Source: Acanthaster planci
Taxonomy: Eukaryota; Echinodermata; Asteroidea; Valvatida; Acanthasteridae
Reading direction: 5' to 3'
NCBI RefSeq assembly: GCF_001949145.1
Contig: NW_019091575.1
Location: 67,849-101,809, forward strand
Length of the DNA: 33,961 nt
Of the stretch, positions 1-13,700 are shown in pieces. The notes beneath the pieces are model-generated. The model did no database searches. It was given only the letters and a program-made list of their open reading frames with translations, and was not told the origin of the DNA. How positions within the stretch are numbered: the stretch's first letter is position 1; each line of letters starts with the position of its first letter. The translations under genes were made by a program, and so were the position numbers.

Positions 1-1531
1 ACCAATGAATTTTTGAGAAATTGTTACCAGAAGCAGACCACGCCTAAAATGCAGAAAATGTCCCTGTCCAAAAAAGTAGCCATTTTGAAAAACCATTCCT
101 CGGCAAAATGGCTCAAATAGTGCCACTTTCAAACCCGATTGTATCCAAATTGCTCTGAATTGGAAGCCTCGAGTCCGGCGCAGAGGTCCAGTCTCATATT
201 TCTTCAATTCCTCAGTTCCATGGCTCTCAGGACCCTCTAATATAGAATATTTAGTGTATAACTTTTATAAATGAGCTCGGTGGACATAATTCTGGCCTAA
301 ATACGAGGGTGCACCCCTAAGGGGCTGTCAAAATAAAATCATCATGGTGATGTTATCAGGGATAACATGACACCAGATTGAAGCTGCAGTTTTTGTTCAA
401 TTACGGAATACCCAAATGCCCAAAATGTAAACAAAAATTTAAAAAAAGAAAATTTGGAACAGCTCTGTGGTTGTTAACGACCATGTCCCTCTAGTTTGTA
501 TTTGGCTTAAAATTTCAAAGGCAGGGGGTAAAATAACAGGCATAGCCACAAACAGATTGAAAGCCAGGATTTTGACATTCTCATCGGCCTGATGAGATTG
601 ATCTTGCATGAGAATGGTGCTTTTTTTGTCTCAAAAAACAAACAAATTTGACCAGACAGTAATACGTGTACATGTAGCTATGATGAGTTTGGAGCATTTT
701 TCTGAGAAAAACGCAAAAAATTCCAGAGAAGTTGAGAGAAACTTGCATTGGAGGTTGTTTATTTACATTCTGCATGGGCTGCTCAAGCTTTTTTGTGGCC
801 ATGGCCGTTTCCAAGGGGACCAGTAGCTACTATCATAAAGCAATGATTTAAAAAGCAGGTGGTTTTTACATACATACATACCGGTATGTGCTGTGCCTCA
901 AGCAATCCCCAACCTGTTCTTTGTGTGTATCATTGCTGAGCATTTGATTGGATGGAGACCATAGATAGTGATTCTGTTTGAAACAAAAATCAGTGTCTAT
1001 TTTAATGTCAAAACTGAGTTTTGTTCTATCAATATTTGTCTGCAAAAAGGAATTGTACTGGGAATTGCACTGTCCATGTGATAACAACTTTGCAGTAACA
1101 TAAAGTATTCTATTGCTCTACTTAACCTACAGCCTGCCTGCCTTCACATACATGTACATTGTATTCACAAGTAAAGAAGGTTTGAGGGTGTCAAAACTCT
1201 TGGAGAAATTTATAACCACTAGGAAAATACTGCTATCAAGCATGACCAGCTCCCCTTATTGTATTTTGTATCATAAATGTTGTTATTCATTGTCAACAAC
1301 ACAGAAAAATGACAGCAGCAAATTTGAGGGTTCTTCTGTTCAGAGGCTTTTTTGGGGAGGGGTAAAGCAGAATATGTGTGTGTAAATGTACGTGGTTCCC
1401 CCATAACAAATCGTACATTGTAGTAGTAGTAGATTGATTGTGGCCTAATGCATTGATTGTGGGATTTTGTTCTCCGTTTTTGTTAATGGTAAACAACATC
1501 ATTTATTCATTCATACAACTGTCAACTTCAG
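1..1531. other. Upstream or intronic DNA of gene 1, no gene seen
   Basis: AT-rich sequence with short incidental ORFs only. I see no convincing exon. The polypyrimidine/AACTTCAG acceptor at 1531 closes the stretch. Whether it is an intron or contains a promoter cannot be told from this window. A CCCCTAAGGGG palindrome lies near 315-325. Confidence 0.5.
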
Positions 1532-1704
1532 GTCCAGGCTGCTATGAGTTACTGCTGCTTGACAGATGATACATGTGAGCCCAGCGAGCTGTTTGCTCTT
1601 CTGCAAGAGTTAGATCGACGCTATTTCCTACTGCAAGACTTTCGTTGGGAATTTGCCCTATTAGACAGGCACCAAAATGATTTAATCACAGAAGATCAAG
1701 CAAG
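1532..1704 (+). CDS. Gene 1 exon a: first degenerate EF-hand
   Basis: The acceptor follows AACTTCAG and the frame is open from the first base; the donor is AG|GTTAGT. The exon ends two bases into an Arg codon. A Met codon lies 12 nt in, so this may be the first coding exon with a short 5' UTR piece, or an internal exon. Residues 30-60 read as helix, loop, helix: FRWEFALLD, then the loop DRHQNDLITEDQ. Loop positions 1 (D), 5 (N) and 9 (T) suit Ca2+ binding, but position 12 is Gln instead of Glu and position 6 lacks Gly, so binding is doubtful. Confidence 0.75.
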
Positions 1705-4700
1705 GTTAGTAGGAATAATAACTCATCAAAATTCATGTTAAATACACTCAGCTTAGCCGTTATTCTAGTACCCAGTTTAATGGCCCATATTCTTCACTTA
1801 AACCTGAAATCAACTCTTTGAATAATAACACTGGTCAGTCCTAACTACACAATGTCCATTTCATCAGGATACCATGATACCATGTGATTATAAAGGGTTC
1901 AGTTTTCTCTTTTCTAACGCAAAATGACTTTGTCTCATTTTTAAAGAGTTGGTCACAATTTTGAACATGCATGCTGGTGCATAAACTATGAACTGTTTTC
2001 CAAAGTTAAGTTATTTTGAGATTTGACAAGGTGAACAATACAGACAGATTCACTTGAAGAAATTGCATCCTTTTTTCTAGTGTTCCACAGCATAATTGGA
2101 AGAATTGTTGTGTGCTGTGTGCATGCTTTTAATGCATTAATGCTTACTTTATCTAACTTTTTCAGTTTAGGGGAGGAAAGTGTTTTGCTAAATATTCAAT
2201 AATGAAGATCACGTTTGACAAACACATGTGTTCAATGAAAAGTTAACATTTCATGCAACTCTGGTTTAAAAGAGTTTTCGTAACAATGCAAATATGTGTA
2301 CATATTCTTGTATCAGTACATGTATATCAAGATTTGTGTGTTTTTGACTGTCTAATTTACAGTAATAACGCAAACTATGTGAAGTGGGGTTTTCATTTCA
2401 TTCTAAGATTGCTTACGGCAATTTGAATGTACCATGACAGTTTGTCAAGGATGTGGCATACTGTGTACATGCATACAAGTACATGTATGTAGACTTGAAA
2501 TCTAGTCGTTAGTTGGTCGTCCAGAACAATATAAATCAGCTAGCTGCGTCATTTCACAATTAGTGCTGAGCCTGTTCACCATTGCTCGCAATCCAGCGTG
2601 GTTGTGGGCTGTTCAGTACTGGATTTCAATGCCTGCCTAAAGACTTGATCAACCTGACTCTGGATGGATAATCATACTTGTAAATGCAACAACTACACTG
2701 CATATTCATACATTTCCGTGCAAAGCATCAGTAGTAACTCATGCTACATACACCGTACAATTAAGAAACTCATCCATTTTATATGTAGGGATACATGTCT
2801 ATATTTGATAAGTGCCAGTTTTTCAAATCTTCCACTAATATCCCTTTTAATATGACACTTAAAGACAAAGTATACATACATGTACATGTAACTATTCAAG
2901 AAGAAATCTATTATGCTAAGTATATTTTTGTGAAAAACCGATGCTTTTATGTTAAATCATCTTTTAAGAATAATGTAAACATCCTCTTCAATGAACAAGA
3001 CTCTGGGTGTTCAGTCCAATTTTGGTAGCAAGCCCAGTTTGCTGTGTGCAAAAGGGCTTGCAGGTTATTCAAGTTGGTAATTGGGCACTGCTGAACATGC
3101 ATATTGGGGAGCGAGGTTGCACTGACCATTCCTGCCTGTTATTAAACTGCACGCCCAACTGCACTGCATATGCATTACGAGGAAGGTGGACTACACCCGG
3201 CCAATTACGGTACTTGATTTCAAGTCTGATAAGTACATGTATATAAATCTTAGTGTTTCGAGCTTGTAGGATGTATTGTACATGTACGTGTAAGTTTACC
3301 AGGTAGTGACAAAACATCACAGCAGATGACAAATGGTCAATTGTGCATGAACATGTCTGGTTCATGTTCATTTATTTAGGCTATTTCATCTTATATAGAT
3401 TTATACGGTGCATGTAAATCTTGCCAGGTTCATGTTTGAAGCCATACATGGCAAGTTGTTCTCCAAGCTTCAGTGGGAGAGGTTTCTGAAGAATCGACCA
3501 GTTCCTGGAAGTGGTATCAGCTTTGCTGAGATTGAGGTGGATTTGTGTAACATCCCAAGCAGAGCAGATATGGCATATGAAGAGATGGAGGAACACAGGC
3601 AAAAAGAAGGTAGGAAAATTGGGTCAGCAGGTGCTTGAACAAAGGGTGTTTGAATACAAGATGTCTTTGCAAATTAAAAAAGACACAGACAGGGGAAAAC
3701 CTGTATTTATGGGGACTATATGTGTTGAACAATAGTTGCTGTGGAGACCCAAATCGTTATGGAGCAAATTTTGTCCCAACATGTTGGTCCCAAATTTACT
3801 GACAAAAGAATTTGTCTGAGTGCCATGGTAGCCAGGGCATGCAAACTGGTGCTGGCAAGGACACTGTGTTGTGTGTTGTGTGTTGTGTGTTGTGTTTTAC
3901 CATCAAGTTGGTAAATCATCCAAACTGATTGTCAAGCATCATGTGGCCACCAAAAGCAATAGAGACAACAACAAAAACAAAACAAAACACAAAAAGCAAC
4001 TGGCAAACTGGAAGTGTTATTCATACTGATCCTTTCCAACAATAGATGGTGCAAGTGAGATTAACAGTATAAATATCTTACTTTTCCATGGAAATGATCA
4101 GAAGACAGTTTTCAAACTTTAATATGTCTCAGCAGCACCAATGCAAAATTTCCTGCAGCATTAATACAGAAAAACAAATGACTAATACATTTACTTAGCA
4201 ATACATTGGGAAAATCACCAAAGAAGGATTAACAACAGAGGAAGTTTGGCACTTACATTTACAACACTCATCACTTCCATGAAAAGCTATTAAGGGTTCC
4301 ATCCACTGGTAGAGTTCAAGAGCTTTTTGTTAAATAGTCACTCATTGAACTCACTGTTGGGAGGAGTTCTGTTTTCATTGTCATAATGTTTTCCATGTAC
4401 CGGTATTTGCTGCTTAGACAGGATAATAACTTTATACAAACATTTATGATTAAGTTTGAGTTGTGACTTAAGTTTGTTCTAATCCTGGGCGTGGTACTCT
4501 GATAATTCCTTGCAATAGTCTGAATGCTTTCATGCTGCCCACCCTGCCTGCAACTTCTGACAATGTTTGAAAAAAACTAAAGATGACACTTTCCAATTTT
4601 TCCGAAAAATGCTGACAATATAGTGTCCATATTATTACACACTAGTTTGACAATTACACATTCCCTGTAGACCTCATTGGTACATGTGCCTACACAGGAG

Positions 4701-7700
4701 CAGACACAGAAAGCAGAGCAGAAGTAGTTGATGCAGCATCAGTGTTCAATGCATTTTCAAGTTATTGTAGTCTTTACTGCACCTTTTTTCAGCAGCTGTA
4801 TTTTAACTTTTAAATAAAGAGTTTAGTAAGACTATCTTTTTTCAAGTGGAAGCTTGTTTAATGTTCACAGATGCACATTGAAAAAACTGAAATTAACGGT
4901 AAGTTTTATCTGTGTGTGTCATGGTGGTGTTCGCATTTGTAATGATTGAGTTGTACATGTATCATAGAAGTTATTGTTCTAAAGACTTTAAATGGATCAA
5001 GGATGTTTAGAAAGGGTATGTGTGTATGTCTAATTATCTAGGAATGAATCATCTCTTGGAACAGCGTATAATGCAGGACTTTAGTTGCTCTACCACGGTC
5101 ATACATGTACGTGGATAGTGAATTTTTATTGGTCGTGAACTGACCACGTGATATGCTACAAGAGCAAGTGTATCATTCATGCGTTACAAAAAATGATGGA
5201 GAACAGTTGATGTTTCGTGTCTACTGCATTGTAATTGTGTAATGTTGGGTATGAGGGTTGACAGCCACATTGGCAGTATGCGGCAATTACTGTAGGAGAT
5301 GGTTTCTGTGTGGGGGACACTGAAGCACTGTGTCTTTTCGTATATGCTACTCTCTTCACTCTGATCAAGACAGAGACCTGCTGGTTATTAACTTTTGGTT
5401 TTGCACCCAGCTACCGAGGGTACATGTATACTTGACGAAAACGAGTGTGCTGTGATTGCTATTCTGCTGTAATCGCCATTGCTGTTTACATAAAATGCTC
5501 ATGCCATTGTCTCTTCTCATCTGCTCTTCAATCTTGTCAATACTTTCAATAGAATTGGTGGTGTAATGCCTTGAAATTCAACCAATCAACAAAACCCCCA
5601 GGGCATTATAAATCCGCGGTTTCTCTATTAAACAAATTTTTTATAAATCTTAGATTTCTCCTCCCCCCCAAAAAATAGGTCAACAAAGGACATCATAATC
5701 AATAATTTTCCTTGATATTTAATATCTAATTTCCTTTTCACGTGTTTCAATTTGTAGTTGCATTGTGCCTAAAAAATGATGATATGCGACCAAATGTTTA
5801 ATTCTTATCGCCAATGGCAAACATGGTTTGTGTCCGTCAGTCGCCCACCTTGTCAGTCATATTTCATGAACAATCGCTGCCAATTATTTTTTCTATGTGC
5901 ACCGAGAAATGTGTCTGTGATCACACAGCTTGTTCTCCATCTGACTATGTACATGTATGCAGCATGAGCCCACGTTCATGGCAATGTACACATACATTGT
6001 AGCTTTCATTTAGTTACGTACAGGCACGTACAGGTACTGGGTACCCAAGTCGACTGGTTTGTGTCTTGGGAACTGAGACGTCTATATTTATTAGATGCAC
6101 GAGCAGTCTATGCATGCTATGATCTCAGTGCAGTTCACTTGTTTCAGTCCCAAATGTAAGTTTGAAACCCAAAGGTTTCAAGCTTCCCTCGGTCCAGTCC
6201 GGTCCCTGTACAAAATACTCAAAAATAAAGAACAAACATGCCTTGTCTTTTCCTTCAGCTACATGTATTTTTGTTTTTCATATAATTGGTTGCCATTCTT
6301 GATTTATTCTATGAGCACAATATCCAAAGCCTGTCTGTCCTGCGGATAATTGACAGAATGATGTTTCTGTCTGTTTTGTCAGATTTTGTACATGTGCATG
6401 TAACTTGGGTATTTTGAAAATGTTTGTACAGTGTGTACAAAAATTGACCAGGTGCCTTTTTTCTTGAGGCCAGTGACTTCTCATTTTAATTTTCTCCATA
6501 CAGTGCTTGGTGTAACAAAACAACTGTTGCCTACAGTGATGGGTCTCCATGGGTTTTGTACACCTTTGGGCAAGTGGCACCCTCAGCATCGCCTAGAGTG
6601 CCATTTGCCCCTCTGGTGTACAAACACCACGGACCCCTACCCTGAAGTAAACAATTGTGAAATGATACACCTTTGAACAACAAACATTTATCGATAGCTG
6701 TCTAGGATACAAATTTCATTTCTTTAAAGAGCACCTCTAAGGAAAACATGTTTTTCTAATTTATTTATTCAACAAAATATGCAAGCATCCAAATCGAACA
6801 CAGTGTCATTTGTCTTCAGAGCTCAAATATATCAAGCTAAAAAGGTGGTTTTTTTTTTCCTGACAATATGCGAATTCTGAATGTTGATTGCATCATGTCA
6901 TGCATGTGGAGAAAATAGAGAAAACAATGGGAACCCTTGCCCTGTGTTTATAGTGGATAAACCCTTATGCATGTCAAACAATGGCTACAAACAATGGCTA
7001 TTTGCATTGTTTGACAATAAATGAATGAATGAAACAGATACAGTCATCAAAACAACTTAATTACTGAATCTTTGATCCATTTTTGATGTTGTTTGCGGGG
7101 GCCATCTAACAAGACATGGAATTTGACAACTGTTACAAAATTGTGTGTGTTAATATAGAGAAAGCCAAGCAGATAGAGCAGAGGAAACAGGCAGAGGAAC
7201 AGGCTCGACTTGAAAGACTGGCCAAGATGAAGGCAGATCAACTCAACAAGGAAGATGAAATAAGGAAAAAGAAATCCGCTGAGAAAAAGAAGGAAGAGGA
7301 AATGAAGAAAGAGAGAGAAGACGAACAAAGAAGAAAATTAGAGGAAGGTAAAGATGTCATGAGAAATCTTGGTTTCACTGAATATGTGCAGAAATGCCAT
7401 CATTTGCGCTTTTAGAATTCCTTGTGCTCATTTTGTAGATGCTTCTAAATGCAGCAATGTAAGCTTGGTGACAGGGCACAGTCTTACGCATTGTTCTTGT
7501 ACATGAACCAATATAATGCACATGTGCCACTCTAACAAACAGGTGGGGTCCACTCAAAATATTTGGTATAGTCATAGTGGTCAGGTTGGGTACAGAGAAT
7601 TTCAGGCGCTGAATATCAGATGTGCCTGTTTCCATCTCTGGAGACTCCTGGCCCAATCAAACATTGTGGTCTGCCTTATGTTTCTGCATGTACATGTATA

Positions 7701-10700
7701 TCAGTATTTGGGGCCAATATTCCAACACAAAAACTCAAGTTAGAAATGAGTAACATGAAACCTGTGCTTTTCTTCTATACATGTTCAACTCCTTCCATTC
7801 TCCTTTTGGGTAGTTCTCAGTAGAAGTCAATTCACTAAATGAAATCAGGTTTCCCATACATTTCCCTTGAGCCATCACATAAAAATCACTTTGCAGTGCA
7901 GTTACACTGGTACCTGCTGCTAAATCAAAACATTGTCCAGGAACCATTCTATTGTGCCAAGGTACATGTACATAACCAAAGTTGGCAACAGAGTCTGCAA
8001 GCACTTTTCAAAATGCTCAAATCTAGCAAAGTATTTAACAAACATTTCTGCGATGTAAGTTTCAAAAGCTAATTTATCTGCATGTGTTTCAAGGCCCAAA
8101 TCCTTGCCTTTGTAGTGATTACACAAAGTAGGTTTTCCACATAAGAGTCACCTGTTTCACACGCATCAACTCAGTGGTTTGTCTGCCTGGCCACGCACCC
8201 CTTCACTCTTGCGTAGCACATACATCTACATGTAATCACAAACGATACGGACTGTGCAGTGTTGTTCCTTTGCGAGTACGATTTTCCAACTTTTGAGTCA
8301 TTATCATCAATCTTAATATGTTTTTTATATTTGAAACAAATTTTCAGTGTTCAGTGAAAATGCATAGAAATGTGAAAGCCAAGGGGCATGTTCAGCATAC
8401 AATGTACATATGCAGTCATTCAAGTTTAATAGTAGTGTTTGTTATAGTGGCATTCCATTGTGTTAGTCGTAAGTACAGACTTCATGTGGTTCATCCTAAA
8501 CAGTTGAGATTGCCCACTTTACTTTGTGGAAATATATACATGTATGACCACTGGACTTTAATTTCTAGTGGCAGTAAGCAAAACTATTGGCTCGTGCTTG
8601 CAGGTTTCTATGTGGGCATGCACATCTATGTATCGTTGAGCTCCAGTGACACTGGGCCATGACATGAATTTTCCAGGAAAAAAATTGAGGCCTAAAAAGA
8701 GTCAGCCTCAGAGACATGGAAGTATTTTCACTGAGACTACTTGCTAATGGTATGGATTCAAGAAGCACAGTAATGAAATAATCATTGGACTTCAGTCGCT
8801 GCATCAGTTTTACCAGCACATTAATCGCTAGTTGTGGCAAAGTGGATGTTGTCAACTGAACTTTAGAAGTTAAATCCTGGAGGCATTTAAAAGTTACTGT
8901 TACATGTTACCATGGAATTCTGCAGCACGGGGAAAGAAGGAGGCAGAGGAAAGGGAAAGGGAAGAGGAGGAGAGACGGAAAAAGTTGAAACTAGAGGAAG
9001 AGAAGGAACGGGAGAGACAGAGGGAACTAGAGATCATTGAGGTCCAGCAGGCCTTAGAAGCACAGAAAGAGGTAGAAAGAAAGGCCAGAGAGCTACAGGA
9101 ACAAGAGAAAAAAGAACAAGAGTTGGCCAAGAATGCAGAAGAAGAGGCAGAGGCAAGTCATCCTGCTGATGATGATAGGTTGATGGTGAAGGATGTTGCT
9201 CATATCATACACATACATGTAGAATTGAAGTGATAATGGAGGTTTTGATGTTGATGATGCTGATCATTATGGAGATGTTAATTCTGTTATCAGTGATGAT
9301 AAATATGATGATAGTGGTACCGGTACTTACAGCTGATGAGGTACTTTAGAATTAACTTGGAATGCTTGAAACACTGATGTCCTTCTCACTTGTATATTGT
9401 GCATTAAAGCTGCAGCTTTTACAACACAACCCTAGAAAAATTCTTAATGCTGTGCCTTAAGTGTTCTCAGGAGAAACTAAAGTAAAATTGGTGATAGGTC
9501 AGTTTATGATAAAGGTAATGACGGAACAAAGTGATGAACCTCTGTACAACTTTTGTTGGTTTACATACTGCAGCTTGCAGTAGCAAGAGAGAAAGAGGCT
9601 TTAGAGGAAGCTAACCGAGCCAAGGAAGCCATCAAGAATGCGCAAGATGCTGCTGCCAAGAAAGCTGCAGAGGAAGCTGAAAGAGCAGCTAGGGAGAAGG
9701 TTAAACGTAAGAATCTTTACCATTGGTGACTTTAGCGCCCCTCCATATGTACATTTTTGGGTACGTTGTGTACACAATGCATTCATGCATTTCCTTTTCA
9801 CAGACACAGAAATTGACTCCATAAATATGTGTGCACTGTGTTCAGCCGTTACAATTGCTTGGGGAGTGATTTTCTTGGATACGTAATGCTAGGTGCAAAT
9901 GTTAATACGCATATGGAAAGGCGCCTTTTCACATGTCCTGTTTGCAGTGCCTATCCCAAAGTGTTAACAGGTTTAACTTTAACTCCTTAACGGGGATTCT
10001 TTTGACCGTGACTGCTGGGCTGCAATATGCCCAGAATGCAAAGCTCTGTCCAGCATCAGGCCCCATTGAAACCGCAGGTGCATGATGAATAGACAATGTG
10101 TGGTATGCACTAGTCCTCACACAAAGCCAAACACAGTTGCACTGTTCTGTCTGTACTGAGTGGTCTCTCTGCAGTATGCATGTTTGATTGAGTCCCAAAT
10201 CATTCATACTCACAACATGCAACAGTGCTCATTCATAGTGTGCTTAACACACACAAGTATTGTAATTTTCTGAATATAAGTTGCAACTTATACATTGATT
10301 CTCATGCTGAAAAATATTCGTGCGGCTTACATGTATATGCCGGCAGCTTAAACAGCAAACTTAAGAGGACAAAATCAGTAACGAAAGTCATGACAGGGCC
10401 ACGCGTACCAGTTACAGGTGGCACAGTCATGCTTTCATTGGTTGCTGCTTACAACTGAAAACTCGAACCTTGGAGAATAAATAAAGATTCAAGTTGTCCA
10501 GATTTCAGGTTATTAACAGAATTCCCCAAGTCATGGAGTCTCAAAACACATACATGAAATGTGTACATAATCTTAAACTTTACTTGCTCTGCTGTGACAA
10601 CATTTTTAGTGATTATTTTTCCACTTTTTATTCAATCTCATGGTGTATATTTTGCAGACAATTAATCATTTTATTAAGATTTTTTTATTGTTGTAACCTA

Positions 10701-13700
10701 AAAGATTTCTTTCTACCGTTAAATAAAAATCAGCCGCTTCAATGGTATACCTTCGTGTGGCAGATATTTGCTTGTGGGTTTTTCACAAGCCTTCTGGGGG
10801 CATACACTGAGTATACAGTGTTAAATACAGGGCAGGGCAAAATCCAAAATTAATTTACATCTCCCCGGTGCAAAACCATCTTTGAAATAGTTGTTTTAGG
10901 TACCCGCTACTACATCCGATTCGAACCAGCCAGCCGACACTGGCAAGCTCGGTGGTCGAGTGATTAAGACATCTGCAGTAGTAAGCAGGAGGTCGTGGGT
11001 TCGAGTCCCACACGAGTACACTTGTGGGTTTTTTCCCAAGCCTTCTGGGGGCATACACGGAGTATACAGTGTTAAATACAGGTACATCTCCCTGGTGCAA
11101 ATCCATCTTTGAAATAGATATTTGTCATTTTGCCGATCGTGTTCAGCATGTTATGCCACAGAATTTAAGGTTTTTTTTTCAATTGGGTTTCTGATGACAA
11201 CACTCTCTATGGTCACGTGGTTATTGAAAAGAGTCAGTGATTGGATTGTCCATAAATGGGTCCGCGGTAGCAGTCAGGCTAGCCTGAAAACAAGGTTTGC
11301 ACAATAGCGGTTGTTCATGCAGTGCGTGTGTGCCATACAGCAAGCATGCAACGCAACTGGTTCCAGTATGATGACTCGAACCAAGGTCTTGAAGCAGACT
11401 TTTCATTTTTGAAGCGAATTGGCGGTGGTTTTTTTGGTTCGTGTCACAAAAACCTTGAGACGACTACATGTAGATGTACATGTAGTGTTGTAGAAACTTA
11501 CAGAGGTATTTTCTTTCTATAAAAGCCGATTCTTTTGGCAAGAGATTTAGTCTGCCTATGAGATAAAATTATCTTTTGACTTCACCAACTTCAAGTAACT
11601 AAGATTTTATTGTATGTCCCTGACTGTATACATGTAACTTTTGCTGGCCTCTGGAAAAAAGGCAAGAGCTGATGCACGCAACATGGGACAATTGACCACC
11701 ATCCAGCCCACAAAAAGTATTAAATTTGAGGACTTCAAATTCCCGTTTTATGTTGACACTTGTTATCATTGTGCTTACGTTTATTAGGATTGCACGTGTA
11801 GTGGAACCATTGACATATTGTAATGTTCATGACTGTATAGTTGCAAGGTCCCTAATTTTTCCACCTGTTATTAAGTTTCATTGGTTTCACAGTCAGTGGC
11901 AAAATAAGGGACCTGGTGACTATACCATCACACACACTACATGCTATATTGGTGCTTCAGCACGTAGCATGATGTCTTTCGTGGTTGGACTGTCAGTGCT
12001 TTGGTGCAGCTTATATGTATATTTGGTGTGGCTTATACGCCAACTTTAAATCTTAATTTGCCAATTTTGGCATGCTACGGCGTAGTTATTTATTAGTTTG
12101 CTTTGATATGAAGCATTGATTTCCAATACATGGAATGTTTTCTGCAATATTTTTGCCTTGAAGTGAGATTTTCAAGTCAACCTCCCTATTTAAATATGGA
12201 ACTTGCACAAAGATATTGTATATATGTATATTGTATAATTACTTTTTTCTGTAAAATTTGGAGAGTATTTTTGGGACTGAACCTTTTTTCCATGGGATAT
12301 TCATACCATCACATACAGTAATAATGCATTCCTCCCAATTGTAAGGGAAAACCTTACCAGAATGCTATACATGTACAATGCCCCAGAGAATATTTAAAGC
12401 CCAAAATTGTGGGGGGGGGGCACTTCATAACACCTTTAATTTCAGGGCATTCATGCTATGGTTTGACAGGTTTAAACCACAACCTATAATTTCTCACATT
12501 TCTGTCACTGTTTCATTTTCTAGACAAAGGTTTTTTGGTGGAGAAATTTTGATAAACCAGGCTGCAAGGAATGCTTAAAAAAGGTTTATTTTTAAGGTTT
12601 GTGTAAGATGGCAATTTGATTGCACCTTTTATTCTTGCTATTTCCTTAGAGTACCTGGCTCCTGTGCTATCAGTAAATTCAAAACACAAGTTTAAAATTA
12701 AAATTGGTTTCAGGTGAACGTAACGAGCGTATCCGCAAGGACCTGAAGGTGGCAATTAAGCAGAAAGATCGCATACTGCTCACGAAGTCTGTGGATGAGT
12801 TCAAGAAAGCCAAATTAGCAGACACAGATGGAGATCTACACAAAGCAGAGAAGATACTCACTCAGTTCAAAGCCAAAGATGGTAAGCAATTCACCATTCT
12901 CTAATTCTGCAACCTTAAATCTATGATTAACTTATGTCAACATGATAAGTGAACTAAACTTTGAATATTTGTTTGTAGTTACAGATTTTTGAACATCTAA
13001 ATGTAGTGTATGCTTTCAATGAGAAATGGTGCTGCTACAGATGCAAACATCCTTTGTTTTAATTACTGTTTCTTATGTGTTATACATGTATGCAGTTAAT
13101 GGTGAAGAATGTTGCTTGGTTACAAAATAAAACATTATGGTTATGTCATTGATATTTATGTAAACTGACAAAATGAAATAGAAAAAGACTGATACATTTA
13201 CATTGTTCAGAGAGCTAATACTTCTCCAGGGTTGATTGTATTAAAATGCCAACCAGCTTGACTAAGGCTTCATATTTGCATTAGCTGAAGATTGTACTGA
13301 GTGTAATGGTGTTGTTGTCACTGCAGACCTGCTGAAAGCCATGGAACACCGTAACCTAGAGGAGTTAGAAAAGGCTATTGACTTTGTCAAGAAGTACTCG
13401 CTGGAAGGTCACATGCCTCAAGAAATGGTGCGAGCCAACAAAATGCTCCTTGGTCTCAAGCGACTTAAGCGTCTGAAGGATGAGATTCTGAACCTCAAGC
13501 AGAGCACAGTGGCTGAAATTCGCAGCTACAACAAACCACCAAGGGCTGTCCACATGGTCATGATTGGCACTTATTTGTTGCTAGGCAACAAGGAAAGCAC
13601 TCTAAAGGTATCCAGATGATAACATGTAGGGAATGATATTTGGCTTTGCAGTAAGTTGTAGGAAAGCCATTGTGTTTGTCTATTTTGTCTTTTCTTTTAT

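Larger units (their letters stand above)
9707..12713 (+). other. Gene 1 intron 5
   Basis: GTAAGA...GGTTTCAG, 3007 nt. It holds a tRNA-derived SINE with an additional copy of the SINE body (10771-11117), a G tract near 12410-12420, and otherwise AT-rich DNA without a recognised gene. Confidence 0.75.

Noticed and set aside
1113-1385. A + strand ORF with SKLLEKFITTRK as an upstream exon of gene 1
   Set aside because: No convincing splice sites in a phase matching exon a, and the rest of the frame is not protein-like.
4690-4730. Short EQTQKAEQK-like peptide as an extra coiled-coil exon in intron 2
   Set aside because: No donor site before the in-frame stop; probably chance.
7047-7328. Minus-strand Leu/Phe-rich ORF resembling a membrane protein
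   Set aside because: Exact antisense of the charged helix exon c (Glu/Lys codons read backwards give Phe/Leu).
8900-9130. Minus-strand Ser-rich ORF
   Set aside because: Antisense shadow of exon d.
9179-9184. GT donor for exon d (GATAG|GTTGAT)
   Set aside because: Leaves two extra bases and breaks the frame into exon e; the GC donor at 9153 fits.
10940-11015. A functional tRNA gene
   Set aside because: Cloverleaf ends do not pair convincingly and the sequence continues into a SINE body duplicated nearby.
10855-11106. Two minus-strand ORFs with the DSNPRPPAYY and RTHDLLLTT patterns
   Set aside because: These peptides are the usual antisense translation of tRNA-derived SINEs.
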